In this document: one piece after another, positions 35,643 to 48,240 of the stretch
Numbering within the stretch: the first letter of the stretch is position 1
How the letters are laid out: each line of letters starts with the position of its first letter
Source of the DNA: Pseudomonas khavaziana
GTDB taxonomy: Bacteria > Pseudomonadota > Gammaproteobacteria > Pseudomonadales > Pseudomonadaceae
NCBI RefSeq assembly: GCF_019145205.1
Contig: NZ_JAHSTT010000002.1
Coordinates: 682,001-746,000 of the forward strand
Length of the DNA stretch: 64,000 bases
Direction of reading: 5' to 3'
Translations under genes and position numbers: made by a program
Notes under the pieces: generated by a model
What the model saw: only the letters and a program-made list of their open reading frames with translations
Told to the model about the DNA's origin: nothing
Databases searched by the model: none

Positions 35643-37565
35643 TTACTGCGATTTACGTACCCGCAGATACCACTCGGAGAGCAGCCGTACCTGTTTGTCG
35701 GTGTAGCCGCGCTCGACCATTCGAGTAACGAAGTCGTTGTGTTTTTGCTGATCCTCCTTGCTGGCCTTGGCGTTGAAGCTGATGACCGGCAGCAGGTCCT
35801 CGGTGTTGGAGAACATTTTCTTCTCGATGACCACCCGCAGCTTCTCGTAGCTGAGCCAGGTAGGGTTCTTGCCATTGTTGTTGGCGCGGGCACGCAATAC
35901 GAAGTTGACGATTTCGTTGCGGAAATCCTTCGGATTGCTGATGCCTGCGGGTTTCTCGATTTTTTCCAGTTCCTCGTTGAGGGCTACACGATTGAGGATC
36001 TCGCCGGTTTCCGGGTCACGGTACTCCTGATCCTGAATCCAGAAATCGGCATACAGCACGTAGCGGTCGAAGATGTTCTGGCCGTACTCGCTGTAGGACT
36101 CCAGGTATGCGGTCTGGATTTCCTTGCCGATAAATTCGATGTAGCGCGGTGCCAGGTATTCCTTGAGGAAGCGCAGGTAGCGTTCACGGGTTTCGGCCTG
36201 GAATTGTTCCTGTTCAATCTGCTGTTCCAGTACATAGAGCAGGTGCACTGGGTTGGCCGCAATCTCATGGGGGTCGAAGTTGAAGACCTTGGACAGGATC
36301 TTGAACGCAAAGCGAGTCGACAGGCCGTTCATGCCCTCGTCCACGCCCGCTGTGTCGCGGTATTCCTGGATCGACTTGGCCTTGGGATCGGTGTCCTTGA
36401 GGTTTTCGCCGTCGTATACGCGCATCTTCGAATAGATATTCGAGTTTTCCGGCTCCTTGAGGCGCGACAGTACGGTGAACTGGGCGAGCATCTTCAGGGT
36501 GTCGGGTGCGCAGTGGGCCTTGGCCAGGGAGCTGTTGAACAGCAGCTTGTCGTAGATCTTGATTTCATCGCTGACCCGCAGGCAGTACGGCACCTTGACG
36601 ATATAGATCCGGTCGATGAAGGCTTCGTTGTTCTTGTTGTTGCGGAAGGTGTGCCATTCCGATTCGTTGGAGTGGGCCAGCAGGATCCCGGTAAACGGAA
36701 TCGCGCCGAGGCCTTCGGTACTGTTGTAGTTGCCTTCCTGGGTGGCGGTGAGCAGGGGATGAAGCACCTTGATCGGTGCCTTGAACATTTCCACGAATTC
36801 CATCAGGCCCTGGTTGGCCCGGCACAGTGCGCCCGAGTAGCTGTAGGCGTCGGCGTCGTTCTGCGGGAATTCTTCGAGTTTGCGGATATCGACCTTACCC
36901 ACCAGCGCCGAGATGTCCTGGTTGTTTTCATCGCCTGGTTCGGTCTTGGCGACGCCGATCTGGTTGAGGATTGACGGGTAGAGTTTTACTACGCGGAACT
37001 GGCTGATATCGCCGCCGAATTCGGCCAGGCGCTTGGTAGCCCACGGCGACATGATGGTATTGAGATAGCGCCGCGGAATGCCAAAGTCTTCTTCAAGGAT
37101 CGCGCCATCTTCCGTGGCGTTGAACAGGCCCAGGGGCGACTCGAAGACCGGCGAGCCCTTGATCGCGTAGAAAGGCACCTTCTCGATCAATTGCTTGAGT
37201 TTTTCGGCCAGGGACGACTTACCACCGCCGACGGGGCCGAGCAGGTAGAGAATCTGCTTCTTCTCTTCCAGGCCTTGGGCGGCATGGCGGAAGTAGGACA
37301 CGATCTGGTCGATGCATTCTTCCATGCCATGGAAGTCTTCAAAGGCCGGGTAGCGGCGGATCACCTTGTTGGAAAATATACGCGACAGGCGCGAATTGTT
37401 GGCGGTTTCCACCAGCTCCGGCTCGCCGATCGCCAGTAGCAGGCGTTCGGCGGCTGAGGCGTAGGTGCTGCGGTCCTGCTTGCACAGCTCGAGGTACTCT
37501 TGAAGGGTGAGTTCCTCCTGCTGCGTGGACGCGAAGCGTTGTTGGAAGTGGCTGAAAATACTCAT
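35643..37565 (-). CDS. prkA: PrkA-family serine protein kinase (YeaG-like)
   Basis: A 640-residue AAA-like ATPase/kinase. The Walker A motif is LLGPVGGGKSSLAEKL near residue 110, followed by the PrkA AAA domain and a C-terminal kinase-like domain. E. coli YeaG is involved in adaptation to sustained nitrogen starvation; Bacillus PrkA has been described as a kinase and later as a protease-like ATPase. ATG at 37565 was chosen because the region upstream lacks family similarity. The yeaH-like gene begins 113 bases downstream, and all three genes form one operon. Confidence 0.94.
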   Translation of the reverse strand: MSIFSHFQQRFASTQQEELTLQEYLELCKQDRSTYASAAERLLLAIGEPELVETANNSRLSRIFSNKVIRRYPAFEDFHGMEECIDQIVSYFRHAAQGLEEKKQILYLLGPVGGGKSSLAEKLKQLIEKVPFYAIKGSPVFESPLGLFNATEDGAILEEDFGIPRRYLNTIMSPWATKRLAEFGGDISQFRVVKLYPSILNQIGVAKTEPGDENNQDISALVGKVDIRKLEEFPQNDADAYSYSGALCRANQGLMEFVEMFKAPIKVLHPLLTATQEGNYNSTEGLGAIPFTGILLAHSNESEWHTFRNNKNNEAFIDRIYIVKVPYCLRVSDEIKIYDKLLFNSSLAKAHCAPDTLKMLAQFTVLSRLKEPENSNIYSKMRVYDGENLKDTDPKAKSIQEYRDTAGVDEGMNGLSTRFAFKILSKVFNFDPHEIAANPVHLLYVLEQQIEQEQFQAETRERYLRFLKEYLAPRYIEFIGKEIQTAYLESYSEYGQNIFDRYVLYADFWIQDQEYRDPETGEILNRVALNEELEKIEKPAGISNPKDFRNEIVNFVLRARANNNGKNPTWLSYEKLRVVIEKKMFSNTEDLLPVISFNAKASKEDQQKHNDFVTRMVERGYTDKQVRLLSEWYLRVRKSQ

Positions 37566-37735
37566 GACGTCGTCACCTCGCTCGATACGTGGAGCCGACG
37601 CCGGATCAATCAGTCGATGCTGGCAGTCATTGACGGACGCCAATGGCTGTTTTCCCCCCAGAACACCCTGAAACGCTACCGATGACCCGTACGCCGGTGT
37701 ACCGGCTCTCCCCTGATTCGGATGGCCTGCGCTTA

Positions 37736-37762
37736 AGGATAGTTCGGAATCCGGGAGGTCAA
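37736..37762 (-). promoter_or_regulatory. Possible promoter of the prkA operon
   Basis: Minus-strand TTGACC (37762-37757) followed after 15 bases by TATCCT within CTATCCTTAAG, resembling a sigma-S extended -10. The spacer is shorter than ideal. No good sigma-54 -24/-12 pair was found by eye between here and the start codon, although the E. coli operon is NtrC-dependent. Confidence 0.35.
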
Positions 37763-37850
37763 GGCGCGATGCGCAATTAGTTTGGTTGCGCCGTTCGTCA
37801 GAAACGGCGCAAGCCCAAGCGTCACGCGGGATAGCGGGGTGTAAAAAAAA

Positions 37851-38180
37851 TTATTGCGAATCGCCGGAAGAAATTTCCGAAGGGTAGGTCGCACGCCACA
37901 GCTCAAAGCCGCCGTCCAGACTGTAGACGTCGGAGAAGCCCTGGCTGATCAGGTATGCGGCTGCGCTCTGGCTGGAGTTGCCGTGGTAGCAGGCTACGAT
38001 CAGCGGCGCATCGAGGTCGGCGGCGCGGATGAAATCGGCAATGTTTACGTTATCCAAATGCTTGGCGCCACTGATGTGAGCCGCCGCGTAAGTAGGCTGG
38101 TCACGGATATCGACGACCACTGCACCTTGCTCGCGCAGCGCTTGGGCTTCTTGGGGAGGGATACGTTTGAAATCGGTCAT
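37851..38180 (-). CDS. glpE: Thiosulfate sulfurtransferase GlpE (single-domain rhodanese)
   Basis: A 109-residue rhodanese that moves sulfane sulfur from thiosulfate to cyanide or thiol acceptors. The active-site loop is CYHGNSS with the catalytic cysteine near residue 65. [19 protein letters not shown] is the standard rhodanese entry. No signal peptide, so cytoplasmic. It starts nine bases after the apaH stop and is the last gene of the apaG-apaH-glpE run. The E. coli gene is in a glycerol operon, but here the context is different. Confidence 0.93.
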   Translation of the reverse strand: MTDFKRIPPQEAQALREQGAVVVDIRDQPTYAAAHISGAKHLDNVNIADFIRAADLDAPLIVACYHGNSSQSAAAYLISQGFSDVYSLDGGFELWRATYPSEISSGDSQ

Positions 38181-38189
38181 GGCGGGCTC

Positions 38190-39041
38190 CTATGGCTTGG
38201 CGGCGGCCGGCTGGGTATTGGAAAGGAGGGGCTCACACTGGCAGCCGAAGCGCTCGCCGGTGTCGATGTTCATCAGGGTCATGGCGCCGCCCCACACGCA
38301 ACCGGTGTCAAGGGCGAACACGCCGGGCTCGTCGCACTTGCCTTCCAGGGCGGCCCAGTGACCGAAGATGATCTTCGTATCACGGGTCTTGCGCTCCTTA
38401 TGGGCGAACCATGGCTTGTAGCCGGGTAGCGCGGTGTCGGCGCCTTCCTTGCTCTTGAGGTCCAGCTTGCCTTCAGCGGTGCAGAAGCGCATCCGCGTAA
38501 AGTAGTTGGTGATCACGCGCAGGCGGGTTACGCCCGTGAGGTCGTTGTCCCACTTCACCGGTTCGTTGCCGTACATGCCGTCCAGGTAGGTGGTGTACAG
38601 GGTGTCATCGGCCAGTGCACTTTGGACTTCAGCGGCGCATTTGAGGGCTTTTTTCAGCGTCCACTGAGGTGGAATGCCTGCATGCACCAAGGCCATGTTG
38701 CGGCCCTCATCGTAGTGCATGAGTTTCTGCCGGCGCAGCCAGTCGAGCAACTCGGCGCGGTCCGGCGCTTCGAGGATTTCGCGCAGGGTGTCGCCCTTTT
38801 TCAGGCGCTCGATGTTATTGCCGGCCGCGAGCAGGTGCAGGTCGTGGTTGCCGAGCACGCATACCAGCGAGTCACGCAGGCTATAGAGGTAGCGCAGGGT
38901 TTCCAGTGACTGCGGGCCTCGGTTGACGAGGTCGCCCACCAGCCACAGGCGATCGCTTGCGGGGTCAAAGGCTACGCGCTCGAGCAGGCGCTTGAGAGGT
39001 TCAAGGCAACCTTGCAGGTCGCCGACCGCGTACGTCGCCAT
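38190..39041 (-). CDS. apaH: Bis(5'-nucleosyl)-tetraphosphatase, symmetrical
   Basis: A 283-residue calcineurin-like phosphatase that hydrolyses Ap4A to two ADP, and also decaps Np4-capped RNA. Metal motifs: YAVGDLQGC at residues 4-12, GDLVNRG about 36, GNHD about 65, and VHAGIPPQW. The ATG at 39041 overlaps the TGA of apaG by one base (TGATG), so translation is coupled. A long in-frame extension through apaG is a shadow and not part of the protein. Confidence 0.96.
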   Translation of the reverse strand: MATYAVGDLQGCLEPLKRLLERVAFDPASDRLWLVGDLVNRGPQSLETLRYLYSLRDSLVCVLGNHDLHLLAAGNNIERLKKGDTLREILEAPDRAELLDWLRRQKLMHYDEGRNMALVHAGIPPQWTLKKALKCAAEVQSALADDTLYTTYLDGMYGNEPVKWDNDLTGVTRLRVITNYFTRMRFCTAEGKLDLKSKEGADTALPGYKPWFAHKERKTRDTKIIFGHWAALEGKCDEPGVFALDTGCVWGGAMTLMNIDTGERFGCQCEPLLSNTQPAAAKP

Positions 39042-39421
39042 CAGTGCAGGGCTCCGGGCACCGCGAGGCGGAAGGGCTTGATCGTTGCATCGAACAAGTG
39101 GCCGTCGGTAGCTTTCATCTGATACGAGCCCTGCATGGTGCCGACCTTGGAGGTCATGACCGTGCCGCTGCTGTAGGTATGGCTGGCGCCGCTGTTGATC
39201 AAGGGTTGCTGGCCGACAACGCCTGCTCCACGCACTTCCTCGACCTGGCCGTCGCCATCGGTAATGACCCAGTGGCGCGACAGCAGCTTGGCCGGGACCA
39301 ACCCGTTGTTTTTTACGGTGACGGTGTAGGCAAAGGCAAAGCGGTTCTGTTCGGGTTGCGATTGGTCCGCCAGGAAGCGGGTGACGACGCTGACGTCGAT
39401 CTGATAGCGAGGATCGGACAT
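39041..39421 (-). CDS. apaG: ApaG protein
   Basis: A 126-residue immunoglobulin-fold (DUF525) protein: start [38 protein letters not shown], and MQGSYQM near residue 98. ApaG associates with divalent metals and with magnesium and cobalt resistance in Salmonella (CorD), but its activity is unclear. It is the first gene of the apaG-apaH-glpE operon. ATG at 39421. The region upstream to rsmA holds a REP pair, which separates the two operons. Confidence 0.95.
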   Translation of the reverse strand: MSDPRYQIDVSVVTRFLADQSQPEQNRFAFAYTVTVKNNGLVPAKLLSRHWVITDGDGQVEEVRGAGVVGQQPLINSGASHTYSSGTVMTSKVGTMQGSYQMKATDGHLFDATIKPFRLAVPGALH

Positions 39422-39501
39422 GCAAGAGGCCTTAAAAGCAGGGGACAGCAGATGCGGGTCAGTCTAGGCCATGAGGTGGGCACTAGGCCAGATACGTGAT
39501 C

Positions 39502-39598
39502 CAAATGTGGGAGGGGGCTTGCTCCCGATAGCGATGTGTCAGTTGAAAATGTATCCACTGATACTCCCCTATCGGGAGCAAGCCCCCTCCCACATTGG
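39502..39598. repeat. REP pair (BIME), AATGTGGGAGGGGGCTTGC family
   Basis: An almost perfect inverted repeat with outer arms AATGTGGGAGGGGGCTTGCT and its complement, running 39504-39531 and 39569-39596, about 37 bases between. The same family occurs at 48121-48216 and 58672-58765. It lies between apaG and rsmA. Confidence 0.94.
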
Positions 39599-39611
39599 AT
39601 CGCGTTGAGCC

Positions 39612-40424
39612 TTATTCTTCTGTCGGAGCAGGCTGAATCGCCAGTTGGTCAGCCAGGCGTACGAACGCGGCCAAGTCCAGTTGCTCGGGGCGCAGGCTGC
39701 CATCAACGCCGGCAGCTTCGATCTCGGCATTGCTCAGCAGGGCCTTGAGGGTGTTACGCAAGGTCTTGCGGCGCTGGTTGAACGCTTCACGCACAACGCG
39801 CTCCAGCAGCTTGTGATCCTTGGCTGGGTGGGGCAGCACGGCATGCGGCACCAAGCGTACGATGGCTGAATCAACCTTCGGCGGCGGGTTGAAGGCGCCC
39901 GGGCCGACGTTGAACAGGTGCTCCACGCGGCAATGATACTGGACCATGATCGACAAACGGCCCCAGTCACCACCGCCAGGACCTGCGGCCAGGCGCTCCA
40001 CCACTTCCTTCTGCAGCATGAAGTGCATGTCGCGGATGATCCCGGCGTTGTTCAGCAGGTGGAAAATCAGCGGTGTGGAGATGTTGTACGGCAGGTTGCC
40101 CACCACCCGCAGGCTATTGGGGGCGGCATTCAGGCTATTGAAGTCGAACTTCAGCGCATCGCCCTGGTGCAGGTTGAAGTTGGGCTTGCCAGCGAACTGC
40201 TGGTTCAGGATCGGGATCAGGTCCTTGTCCAGTTCCACCACGTCCAGTTGCCCGCCGCTGGCCAGCAGGCCCTGGGTCAGCGCGCCCTGGCCCGGGCCGA
40301 TTTCCAGCAGGCGGTCCTCGGGCTTGGCATGGATGGAGCGCAGGATGCGGTCGATCACGCCAGCGTCGTGCAGGAAGTTCTGCCCGAAGCGCTTGCGCGC
40401 CCGGTGTTGGTAATGCTCAGTCAT
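39612..40424 (-). CDS. rsmA: 16S rRNA (A1518/A1519) dimethyltransferase
   Basis: A 270-residue SAM-dependent methyltransferase (KsgA) that dimethylates two adenosines in the last hairpin of 16S rRNA during small-subunit maturation. Typical segments: [14 protein letters not shown] start, [15 protein letters not shown] (SAM site), [15 protein letters not shown] (catalytic NLPY) and [11 protein letters not shown]. Starts in an ATGA overlap with pdxA. It ends the lptD-surA-pdxA-rsmA operon, the order kept in E. coli and P. aeruginosa. Confidence 0.97.
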   Translation of the reverse strand: MTEHYQHRARKRFGQNFLHDAGVIDRILRSIHAKPEDRLLEIGPGQGALTQGLLASGGQLDVVELDKDLIPILNQQFAGKPNFNLHQGDALKFDFNSLNAAPNSLRVVGNLPYNISTPLIFHLLNNAGIIRDMHFMLQKEVVERLAAGPGGGDWGRLSIMVQYHCRVEHLFNVGPGAFNPPPKVDSAIVRLVPHAVLPHPAKDHKLLERVVREAFNQRRKTLRNTLKALLSNAEIEAAGVDGSLRPEQLDLAAFVRLADQLAIQPAPTEE

Positions 40425-41410
40425 ATACGGGTCTCGGCCATCTGATAGGCGGTTTCCAGAGCCACGTGCAGGCTGCCGGTATCGATCTTGCCGCTGCCCG
40501 CCAGGTCCAGGGCAGTGCCATGGTCGACGGAGGTGCGGATGATCGGCAGGCCCAGCGTCACGTTGACTGCAGCGCCGAAGCCTTTGTATTTCAGCACGGG
40601 CAGCCCCTGGTCATGGTACATCGCCAGCACTGCGTCGCAGTGCTCCAGATATTTGGGGGTAAACAGAGTGTCTGCGGGCAATGGACCGCGCAGGTCCATG
40701 CCTTCTTGGCGCAGGCGCTCTAATGTCGGTTCAATGATGTCGATTTCTTCATGGCCCAAGTGACCGCCTTCACCGGCGTGGGGGTTGAGCCCGCAGACCA
40801 GGATACGCGGTTGGGCAATGCCGAATTTCTGTTGCAGGTCGGCGTGCAGGATGCGCGTGACACGCTCAAGGCGCTCGACGGTTATGGCGTCGGCGATTTC
40901 ACGCAGCGGCAGATGAGTCGTCACCAAGGCGACGCGCAGGCCGTGGGTGGCGAGCATCATGACTACTTGAGCGGTGTGGGTCAGCTCGGCGAGGAATTCG
41001 GTATGGCCGGAGAAGGCGATGCCGGATTCGTTAATCACACCTTTGTGTACCGGAGCGGTGATCATGCCGGCGAAGTCACCGTCGATACAGCCTTGGCCCG
41101 CACGGGTCAGGGTTTCCAGCACAAACGCCGCATTGGCCTTGTCCAGTTGCCCGGCAACAACCTTGGCGTGCAGCGGGGTATCCCACACATACAGGCTGCC
41201 TGCGGGCGCCGGCAGGTCGGGCCAGTCGCCCGGCGCCACGTCCAGCAGGGTGACAGCCACACCCAGTTGCGCGGCCCGCTCGAGGAGCAGGTCGCGGCTG
41301 GTGATGGCAATCAGGGGGTGTGGCTGGAGTTGCGAGGCAAGCAGCAGGCAAAGGTCTGGACCAATGCCGGCCGGCTCGCCGGGTGTCACCGCGAAACGCT
41401 GGGGTTTCAC
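40421..41410 (-). CDS. pdxA: 4-hydroxythreonine-4-phosphate dehydrogenase
   Basis: A 329-residue enzyme of the DXP-dependent pyridoxal 5'-phosphate pathway; it oxidises 4-phosphohydroxy-L-threonine. The start reads [18 protein letters not shown] and later segments are GKINKANAAF-like [22 protein letters not shown] and [17 protein letters not shown] with metal-binding histidines. The start is a GTG at 41410 that overlaps the surA stop (GTGA). It is a coupled member of the lptD operon. Confidence 0.96.
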   Translation of the reverse strand: MKPQRFAVTPGEPAGIGPDLCLLLASQLQPHPLIAITSRDLLLERAAQLGVAVTLLDVAPGDWPDLPAPAGSLYVWDTPLHAKVVAGQLDKANAAFVLETLTRAGQGCIDGDFAGMITAPVHKGVINESGIAFSGHTEFLAELTHTAQVVMMLATHGLRVALVTTHLPLREIADAITVERLERVTRILHADLQQKFGIAQPRILVCGLNPHAGEGGHLGHEEIDIIEPTLERLRQEGMDLRGPLPADTLFTPKYLEHCDAVLAMYHDQGLPVLKYKGFGAAVNVTLGLPIIRTSVDHGTALDLAGSGKIDTGSLHVALETAYQMAETRI

Positions 41411-42747
41411 TGGGTGGCCTGGTCGGTGCCTGTTTGCTCGGCGCCTGGCAGCTTGTTTTCTACATAAGCTTCGTCACGGATCTGACGCAGCCAGGTTTGC
41501 AGCTCTTCGTCGTACTTGCGGTTACGCAGTACGGTCAGGGCTTGCTGTTCGCGGGCCTGGTTGGTGTTGTCCGTGGCACGACGGCCAAGGACTTCCAGTA
41601 CATGCCAGCCGTATTGGGTCTTGAACGGTTTGGACAATACGCCTTGCGGGGTGTCGGCCATGACCTGCTGGAACTCTGGTACCAGGGCTTTTGGGTCGAT
41701 CCAGTTCAAGTCGCCGCCGTTGAGGGCAGAACCTGGGTCTTCCGAGAAGCTTTTGGCCAGGGTGGCGAAGTCTTCACCGTTTTCGATACGGTCGTAGATT
41801 TTCTGCGCCAGTTCCTTGGTTTGTGCCTCGGTGCGGATTTCGCTCGGTTTGACCAGGATGTGGCGAACATGTACTTCGTCTTTCAGCGAGGTCTCGCCGC
41901 CGCGCTTGCCCAGCAGCTTGAGGATAATGAAGCCGCCTGGCGTACGTGCTGGCTGGGTGATGTCACCCACGTTCATGGCGCTCAGTTCACGGTCGAACGG
42001 AGGCGGCAATTGCGCGGCTTTACGCCAGCCCATGTCACCGCCGTCCAGTGCGTTATCACTGCCGGAGACGGCAATCGCGGTCTGGGCAAAGTCAGCGCCG
42101 GCCTTCAGGCGGTCGTACACCGCTTGAGTCTTGGCGGCTGCGGCATTCAGTTGCTCAGCGCTGGCGCTGTCTGGCGTCGGAATCAGGATATTGGCCAGGT
42201 GCAGTTCTTCTGAGAGCTGCATCTTGCCAAGGTCCGAGGCCAGGAAGTTCTTCACTTCCTGTTCGGACACCTGGACTCGTTCGGCCACACGGCGCTGGCG
42301 CACACGGCTGATGATCATCTCGCGCTTGATCTGGTCACGGGCATCCTCATAGGACAACCCATCGTGAGCCAGGGCAGCGCGGAACTGATCAATGCTCATG
42401 TTGTTGCGTTGAGCGATGGTGCCGACGGCCTGGTTCAGTTCTTCATCCGAGATTCGGATACCGGAGCGTTCGCCGATCTGCAGTTGCAGGTTTTCGACGA
42501 TCAGACGCTCCAGCACCTGGGGCTCCAGGACACTTGTCGGCGGCACGCCACCGCCACGCTTGGCGATGGTTTGCTGGACTTCCTTGACCCGTTGGTCCAA
42601 CTGGCTCTGCATGATCACGTCGTTATCGACGATGGCCGCTACTTTATCCAGCTGTTGGACCGCGGCGTGTGCCGTCACAGTACCCAGGAACAGCGCGCCC
42701 AGCACTAGCGGGCGCAAACACTCAGAAAGCTTTGTCTTCACGTTCAC
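41407..42747 (-). CDS. surA: Periplasmic chaperone and peptidyl-prolyl isomerase SurA
   Basis: A 446-residue secreted chaperone that escorts outer-membrane proteins, including LptD, to the BAM complex. A signal peptide ([23 protein letters not shown]) precedes [22 protein letters not shown], then the N-terminal chaperone domain and two parvulin domains ([12 protein letters not shown] near 175, [13 protein letters not shown] near 290). I place the start at GTG 42747, five bases after GAAGG; GTG 42741 and TTG 42759 are alternatives. The start lies within the lptD coding end. Confidence 0.93.
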   Translation of the reverse strand: MNVKTKLSECLRPLVLGALFLGTVTAHAAVQQLDKVAAIVDNDVIMQSQLDQRVKEVQQTIAKRGGGVPPTSVLEPQVLERLIVENLQLQIGERSGIRISDEELNQAVGTIAQRNNMSIDQFRAALAHDGLSYEDARDQIKREMIISRVRQRRVAERVQVSEQEVKNFLASDLGKMQLSEELHLANILIPTPDSASAEQLNAAAAKTQAVYDRLKAGADFAQTAIAVSGSDNALDGGDMGWRKAAQLPPPFDRELSAMNVGDITQPARTPGGFIILKLLGKRGGETSLKDEVHVRHILVKPSEIRTEAQTKELAQKIYDRIENGEDFATLAKSFSEDPGSALNGGDLNWIDPKALVPEFQQVMADTPQGVLSKPFKTQYGWHVLEVLGRRATDNTNQAREQQALTVLRNRKYDEELQTWLRQIRDEAYVENKLPGAEQTGTDQATQ

Positions 42748-45499
42748 GATAACCTTCAATGCCTTTGTCGAGGAAGCTCTCTACCTTGGCGCCGGTCAGG
42801 CCGCCGAGTCCTTTGAGGACGATCTGGAGGAAGAGCCCGTGGTCACCCTTTTCGTTCTGAGGGGCGATCTGCGTGTATTCGTCGTTGGAAACCCAGTAAC
42901 GGTTGATGACACGAAGCTTCCAGCAGCAGTTGTCGTATTCGAAACCACCGAAGGCTTCCAGCGTGCGGTTGCGGGCATAGTCATACTGCCAGCGGGTGAT
43001 CAGGTTCCACTGAGGAATGATCGGCCACATCATCGAGAAGTCGTGTTGCTGGATTTTGTAGTAATCCTTCACGTAGTTCTCTTGGCCAGGGCTGCCGAAG
43101 TCGCCGCCGAACTGCCATTTGCCGGTCAGTTGGTTGTAGACGACCTGGTCATTACGATAGCGGTAGCCGAGGTTGACGACCTTGTTCGGATTGTCTTCTG
43201 GCTGGTAGTGGAACATCGCACTACCGGAACGAGGGCTATGGCTTTCGGTATCCCAGTTGTAGTCGGCCGTAGCGCGCCAGTCGCGGTTGAAACGGAATTC
43301 GTATTCCAGAGCAACTGGTGAAACGTTCGAATGCGCATCATCACGCGTCTTGGCATCGATGCCCGGCAATTGAACTTCACGGTCTTTAAAGTACACCGCT
43401 TGGCCGATGGAGGCGCGTTGACGCTCGAAACCATTCTCTTCGATCCAGCGGCTGGTAAGGCCAAAGGACAGCTTGTTCTCGTCACCGATGCGGTCGGAGC
43501 CGCTGAAGCGGTTATCCCGGAACAGTGAGGAGTAGCTGAACGAGTTTTCGCTCGTGTCGAAAACAGGGATCTCGGTTTGGTCTTTATTCGGCACGTAGAG
43601 GTAGAACGCACGAGGTTCGAGGGTCTGGTTGTAGTCTTTGCCGAACCAATTGGTCGTGCGGTCGAAGTAAAGGCCGCTGTCGATACTTGCGATGGGTACT
43701 GAGCGATCCTGCGAGCTATTGAAGGTCTGACCTCCAGCAGCCATTTGGCTCTTACCTGTACCGTCAAGGTCCAAATCGTACTTGGTATAAACGTACTTCA
43801 ACTTCGGCGTCAAAAAGCCGTAGGACCAGTTCATCGGATACGAAACAGCTGGCGCGAGGTTCAGGCGCGTACCGTTTGCACGGGTCAGGCCGGTAACGTT
43901 GGTATCGAGTCGACGCGACACCAGGCCGTTTTCGTCGGTAAAGTTACCGTTCTCCAGATCCCGATCAAAGCGTACGGCTTCGGTTTCATAGCTGAAATCC
44001 AGGCCACCCGGATGAAATGGCAGTTGGCCATTCAAGGTGAGCTGGGGCAGGCGGTCATATGGCGTGATCTGAGTGATTGTCGCCAACTGATAGGCCTGCA
44101 CATTCAAGCGGGCCTGATAAGAGTCGCCCCGATACGTCAGGGAGCCCTGTTGGTTCAGAGCGTCCTGGCTCTCAACCCCTTCCTCATACGACTTCAAATC
44201 CTGGAAGTAGTAAGGGTCGCTGATCCTGGTGTAATCCACCTGGGAAGTCAGACGTGAATCCAACCCACCCTTATGCTGCCAATTGAGCATATAGCGGGTT
44301 TTTTCGTAATCGGTCTGGTTCTTGCGCTCGTCATTGTCGTCGTTGAGATACGCCCCACCAAACTGCCCTTCACTCGACTTGGTCAGATAGCGGAACTCGC
44401 CCTCCATCAACAAGCCGCGCTTGGTCATGTATTGCGGGTACAACGTAGCGTCATAGTTCGGCGCCAGGTTGAAGTAGTACGGCGTCACCAGGGTGAAGCC
44501 CGTCTCGCCACCGGTGCTGAAGCTCGGCGGCAGGAAGCCGGATTGACGACGGTCGTCGATCGGGAAGTAGATGTAAGGGGTGTACAGGATCGGGATGTTC
44601 TTGACCCGCAACGTCGCGTTGGTGGCTGTACCGAAACCGGTGGCCGGGTTCAACGTGATGTTGTTGCCCTTGAGCTGCCAGGCGTTGCTGTCCGGCTCGC
44701 AGGTGGTGTACGTACCGTCCTTGAGACGGATGATCGCGTTCTCGGCACGCTTGGCGTACAGCGCGTTACCGCGGATGCGTGACTTGTGCATCACGTATTC
44801 GGCGTTGTCGATCTGGGCAGCGCCGGTATCAAGCTGCACCTCGGCGTGGTCGCCGACGATCAGCGCACCGTTGTCGCGCAAACGCACCTTGCCGTTCAGC
44901 TCGCCACGGTTCTCGGCCTGGTACAGGCTGGCTTCGTCCGACTCCAGCTGCATGCTGCCCTGGCGCATGACCACGTCACCGGCCAGGGTCGCAACCTGCT
45001 GCTCCTGCTCGTAACGAGAGGCCTTGGCACCGATGAAGGTCGGCGCGTCGCTCTTGTTCGTCTTGTCGTTCATGCCAGGACGAACAGGCTCGATGTAGGC
45101 ACCACTGCAGTAAGGACCGGTTTCGGCCAGCTGTGCTGCGGTCAGCTTCTCGCGAGGCACCCAGTCCAGATGGCTGTAGTCGGCGCTGCGCGAACGCAGG
45201 CCACGGCCCTTGGATTCAGTGACCAGCATGGTCTTCGGCTCTGCGTCGACCTTGCCGCCGGCTTCGCCTTGCGGCGTACCGTTGGCCGAGCTGACGGCGG
45301 AACCGTCATGCACCGGGCGCGGCGGCAGCGGGGCGGCGGCGGTCTTCGGCGCACAATCCCAGGCACCCGAAGCGGAGACCGAGCAGTCATACTGCTCAGC
45401 GGCGACCACGTGTGAAGTGGCGAAAGGTTGCATGGCCAGCAGACTGCCGGTTACCAGCAACGGAAATTTTCTACGAAACGCGGGGGATTTCAATGCCAT
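42722..45499 (-). CDS. lptD: LPS-assembly protein LptD
   Basis: A 925-residue outer-membrane beta-barrel that with LptE inserts LPS into the outer leaflet. The signal peptide ends at VVAA (residue 34), followed by two cysteines C39 and C49, an OstA/LptA jellyroll domain (about 130-260, [20 protein letters not shown]) and a large barrel. A CC pair ([10 protein letters not shown]) near the C-terminus is suited to the long-range disulfides known in E. coli LptD. ATG at 45499; upstream in-frame residues lack family likeness. It is divergent from amgK and overlaps surA by 26 bases. Confidence 0.96.
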   Translation of the reverse strand: MALKSPAFRRKFPLLVTGSLLAMQPFATSHVVAAEQYDCSVSASGAWDCAPKTAAAPLPPRPVHDGSAVSSANGTPQGEAGGKVDAEPKTMLVTESKGRGLRSRSADYSHLDWVPREKLTAAQLAETGPYCSGAYIEPVRPGMNDKTNKSDAPTFIGAKASRYEQEQQVATLAGDVVMRQGSMQLESDEASLYQAENRGELNGKVRLRDNGALIVGDHAEVQLDTGAAQIDNAEYVMHKSRIRGNALYAKRAENAIIRLKDGTYTTCEPDSNAWQLKGNNITLNPATGFGTATNATLRVKNIPILYTPYIYFPIDDRRQSGFLPPSFSTGGETGFTLVTPYYFNLAPNYDATLYPQYMTKRGLLMEGEFRYLTKSSEGQFGGAYLNDDNDERKNQTDYEKTRYMLNWQHKGGLDSRLTSQVDYTRISDPYYFQDLKSYEEGVESQDALNQQGSLTYRGDSYQARLNVQAYQLATITQITPYDRLPQLTLNGQLPFHPGGLDFSYETEAVRFDRDLENGNFTDENGLVSRRLDTNVTGLTRANGTRLNLAPAVSYPMNWSYGFLTPKLKYVYTKYDLDLDGTGKSQMAAGGQTFNSSQDRSVPIASIDSGLYFDRTTNWFGKDYNQTLEPRAFYLYVPNKDQTEIPVFDTSENSFSYSSLFRDNRFSGSDRIGDENKLSFGLTSRWIEENGFERQRASIGQAVYFKDREVQLPGIDAKTRDDAHSNVSPVALEYEFRFNRDWRATADYNWDTESHSPRSGSAMFHYQPEDNPNKVVNLGYRYRNDQVVYNQLTGKWQFGGDFGSPGQENYVKDYYKIQQHDFSMMWPIIPQWNLITRWQYDYARNRTLEAFGGFEYDNCCWKLRVINRYWVSNDEYTQIAPQNEKGDHGLFLQIVLKGLGGLTGAKVESFLDKGIEGYREREDKAF

Positions 45500-45629
45500 C
45501 TTATTAGTCCGGGCTTCCTGCGTGCCATCTGCCCGCGGTTTGGGCCGCACGCCTCTCGATGGTCTGAAAAAGATGCGTGATAATAAAGCATGCCCCGCTT
45601 GACGGCTAGCGCCGTCGGAGACCTCTGTA

Positions 45630-47326
<1,697 letters not shown>

Positions 47327-47327
47327 G

Positions 47328-48095
47328 ATGTTGTGGCCAGGGACGCTTATCGGCGCCGGGGCTGGCTTTGCCATTGCCAGTATTCCGGGGGCCTTGTTGG
47401 GTGCATTGCTGGGGCAGGCGTTGGATCGTCGCCTGCAGCTGCACAGTTGGGCGCAGTTGCGCGAACGCCTGGGCGGGCGGCCGGCATTGCGCAACGACGA
47501 ATTGTTGTTTGTGCTGTTGGGGCGACTGGCCAAGAGTAATGGACGGGTTGTCGATGGGCATATCCAGCAGGCGCGTCAGGAAATGCGCTCGTTGGACATG
47601 AACGAGCCGGCCCAGCGCCGCGCCATCATGGCATTCAACCGTGGTAAGTCCGCCAGTGTCCGGGTACGCAGTTACCTGCGTGTACTCAAGGCCCAGCCCC
47701 ATGCGGCGGAAGGCGTCTTGCGTGCTTGTTGGCGCATGGCCTGGGCGGATGGCCGGGCGGATGATGCCGAGCGCGATCTGATCGACCAGTGGGGCAGGTG
47801 GCTGGGCTGGACGCCGCAACAACTCCAGGCGCTGGCAGTCGATTACGCGCCGGAGCGTAAGCCATTGGCAAGTCGTGGCGGGGCTTATCAGGAGGCGTTG
47901 CGGATTCTAGGCGTGACGGCAACCACCGAACCCTCGGTGATCAAGCGCGCCTACCGCCGCCTGCTCAGTCGTCACCACCCGGACAAGATCGCCGGCAGCG
48001 GTGCCAGTCCCGCGCAGGTACGGGAGGCGACGGAGCGCACCCGGGAGCTGCATAACGCCTATGCGTTGATTCGCGAGCGGCGGGATTTTCGCTGA
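47328..48095 (+). CDS. djlA: DjlA-like membrane co-chaperone with TerB and J domains
   Basis: A 255-residue protein: an N-terminal glycine-rich transmembrane segment (LIGAGAGFAIASIPGALLGALLGQ, residues 7-30), a TerB-like central domain (DELLFVLLGRLAKSNGRV to about 170) and a C-terminal J domain (about 188-255, ILGVTATTEPSVIKRAYRRL with HPD in SRHHPDKIAG). DjlA proteins stimulate DnaK at the inner membrane. ATG at 47328 overlaps no gene but starts one base after the murU stop, so the three genes form one operon. The fold fits DjlA by domain order. Confidence 0.9.
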   Translation: MLWPGTLIGAGAGFAIASIPGALLGALLGQALDRRLQLHSWAQLRERLGGRPALRNDELLFVLLGRLAKSNGRVVDGHIQQARQEMRSLDMNEPAQRRAIMAFNRGKSASVRVRSYLRVLKAQPHAAEGVLRACWRMAWADGRADDAERDLIDQWGRWLGWTPQQLQALAVDYAPERKPLASRGGAYQEALRILGVTATTEPSVIKRAYRRLLSRHHPDKIAGSGASPAQVREATERTRELHNAYALIRERRDFR

Positions 48096-48120
48096 GGCTA
48101 TTGGCCTGAAAACCCAAGCT

Positions 48121-48216
48121 AATGTGGGAGGGGGCTTGCCCCCGATTGCGAGCTGTCAGCCAATGAATATGTTGACTGATACACCGCTATCGGGAGCAAG
48201 CCCCCTCCCACATTGG
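48121..48216. repeat. REP pair (BIME), AATGTGGGAGGGGGCTTGC family
   Basis: Inverted arms starting AATGTGGGAGGGGGCTTGCC at 48121 and ending in the complement at 48216, same family as 39502-39598. It lies in the spacer between convergent djlA-like and DUF3530 genes. Confidence 0.94.
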
Positions 48217-48240
48217 TCTATATTGATTTCGAATTTGTGA

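Noticed and set aside
35739..36974. 411-codon open frame opposite prkA
   Set aside because: Shadow frame; Leu/Val/Gly-rich, no recognisable domain.
38190..39425. 411-codon version of apaH reading back through apaG
   Set aside because: Upstream part is an Arg/His-rich out-of-frame read of apaG; the family start is the ATG at 39041.
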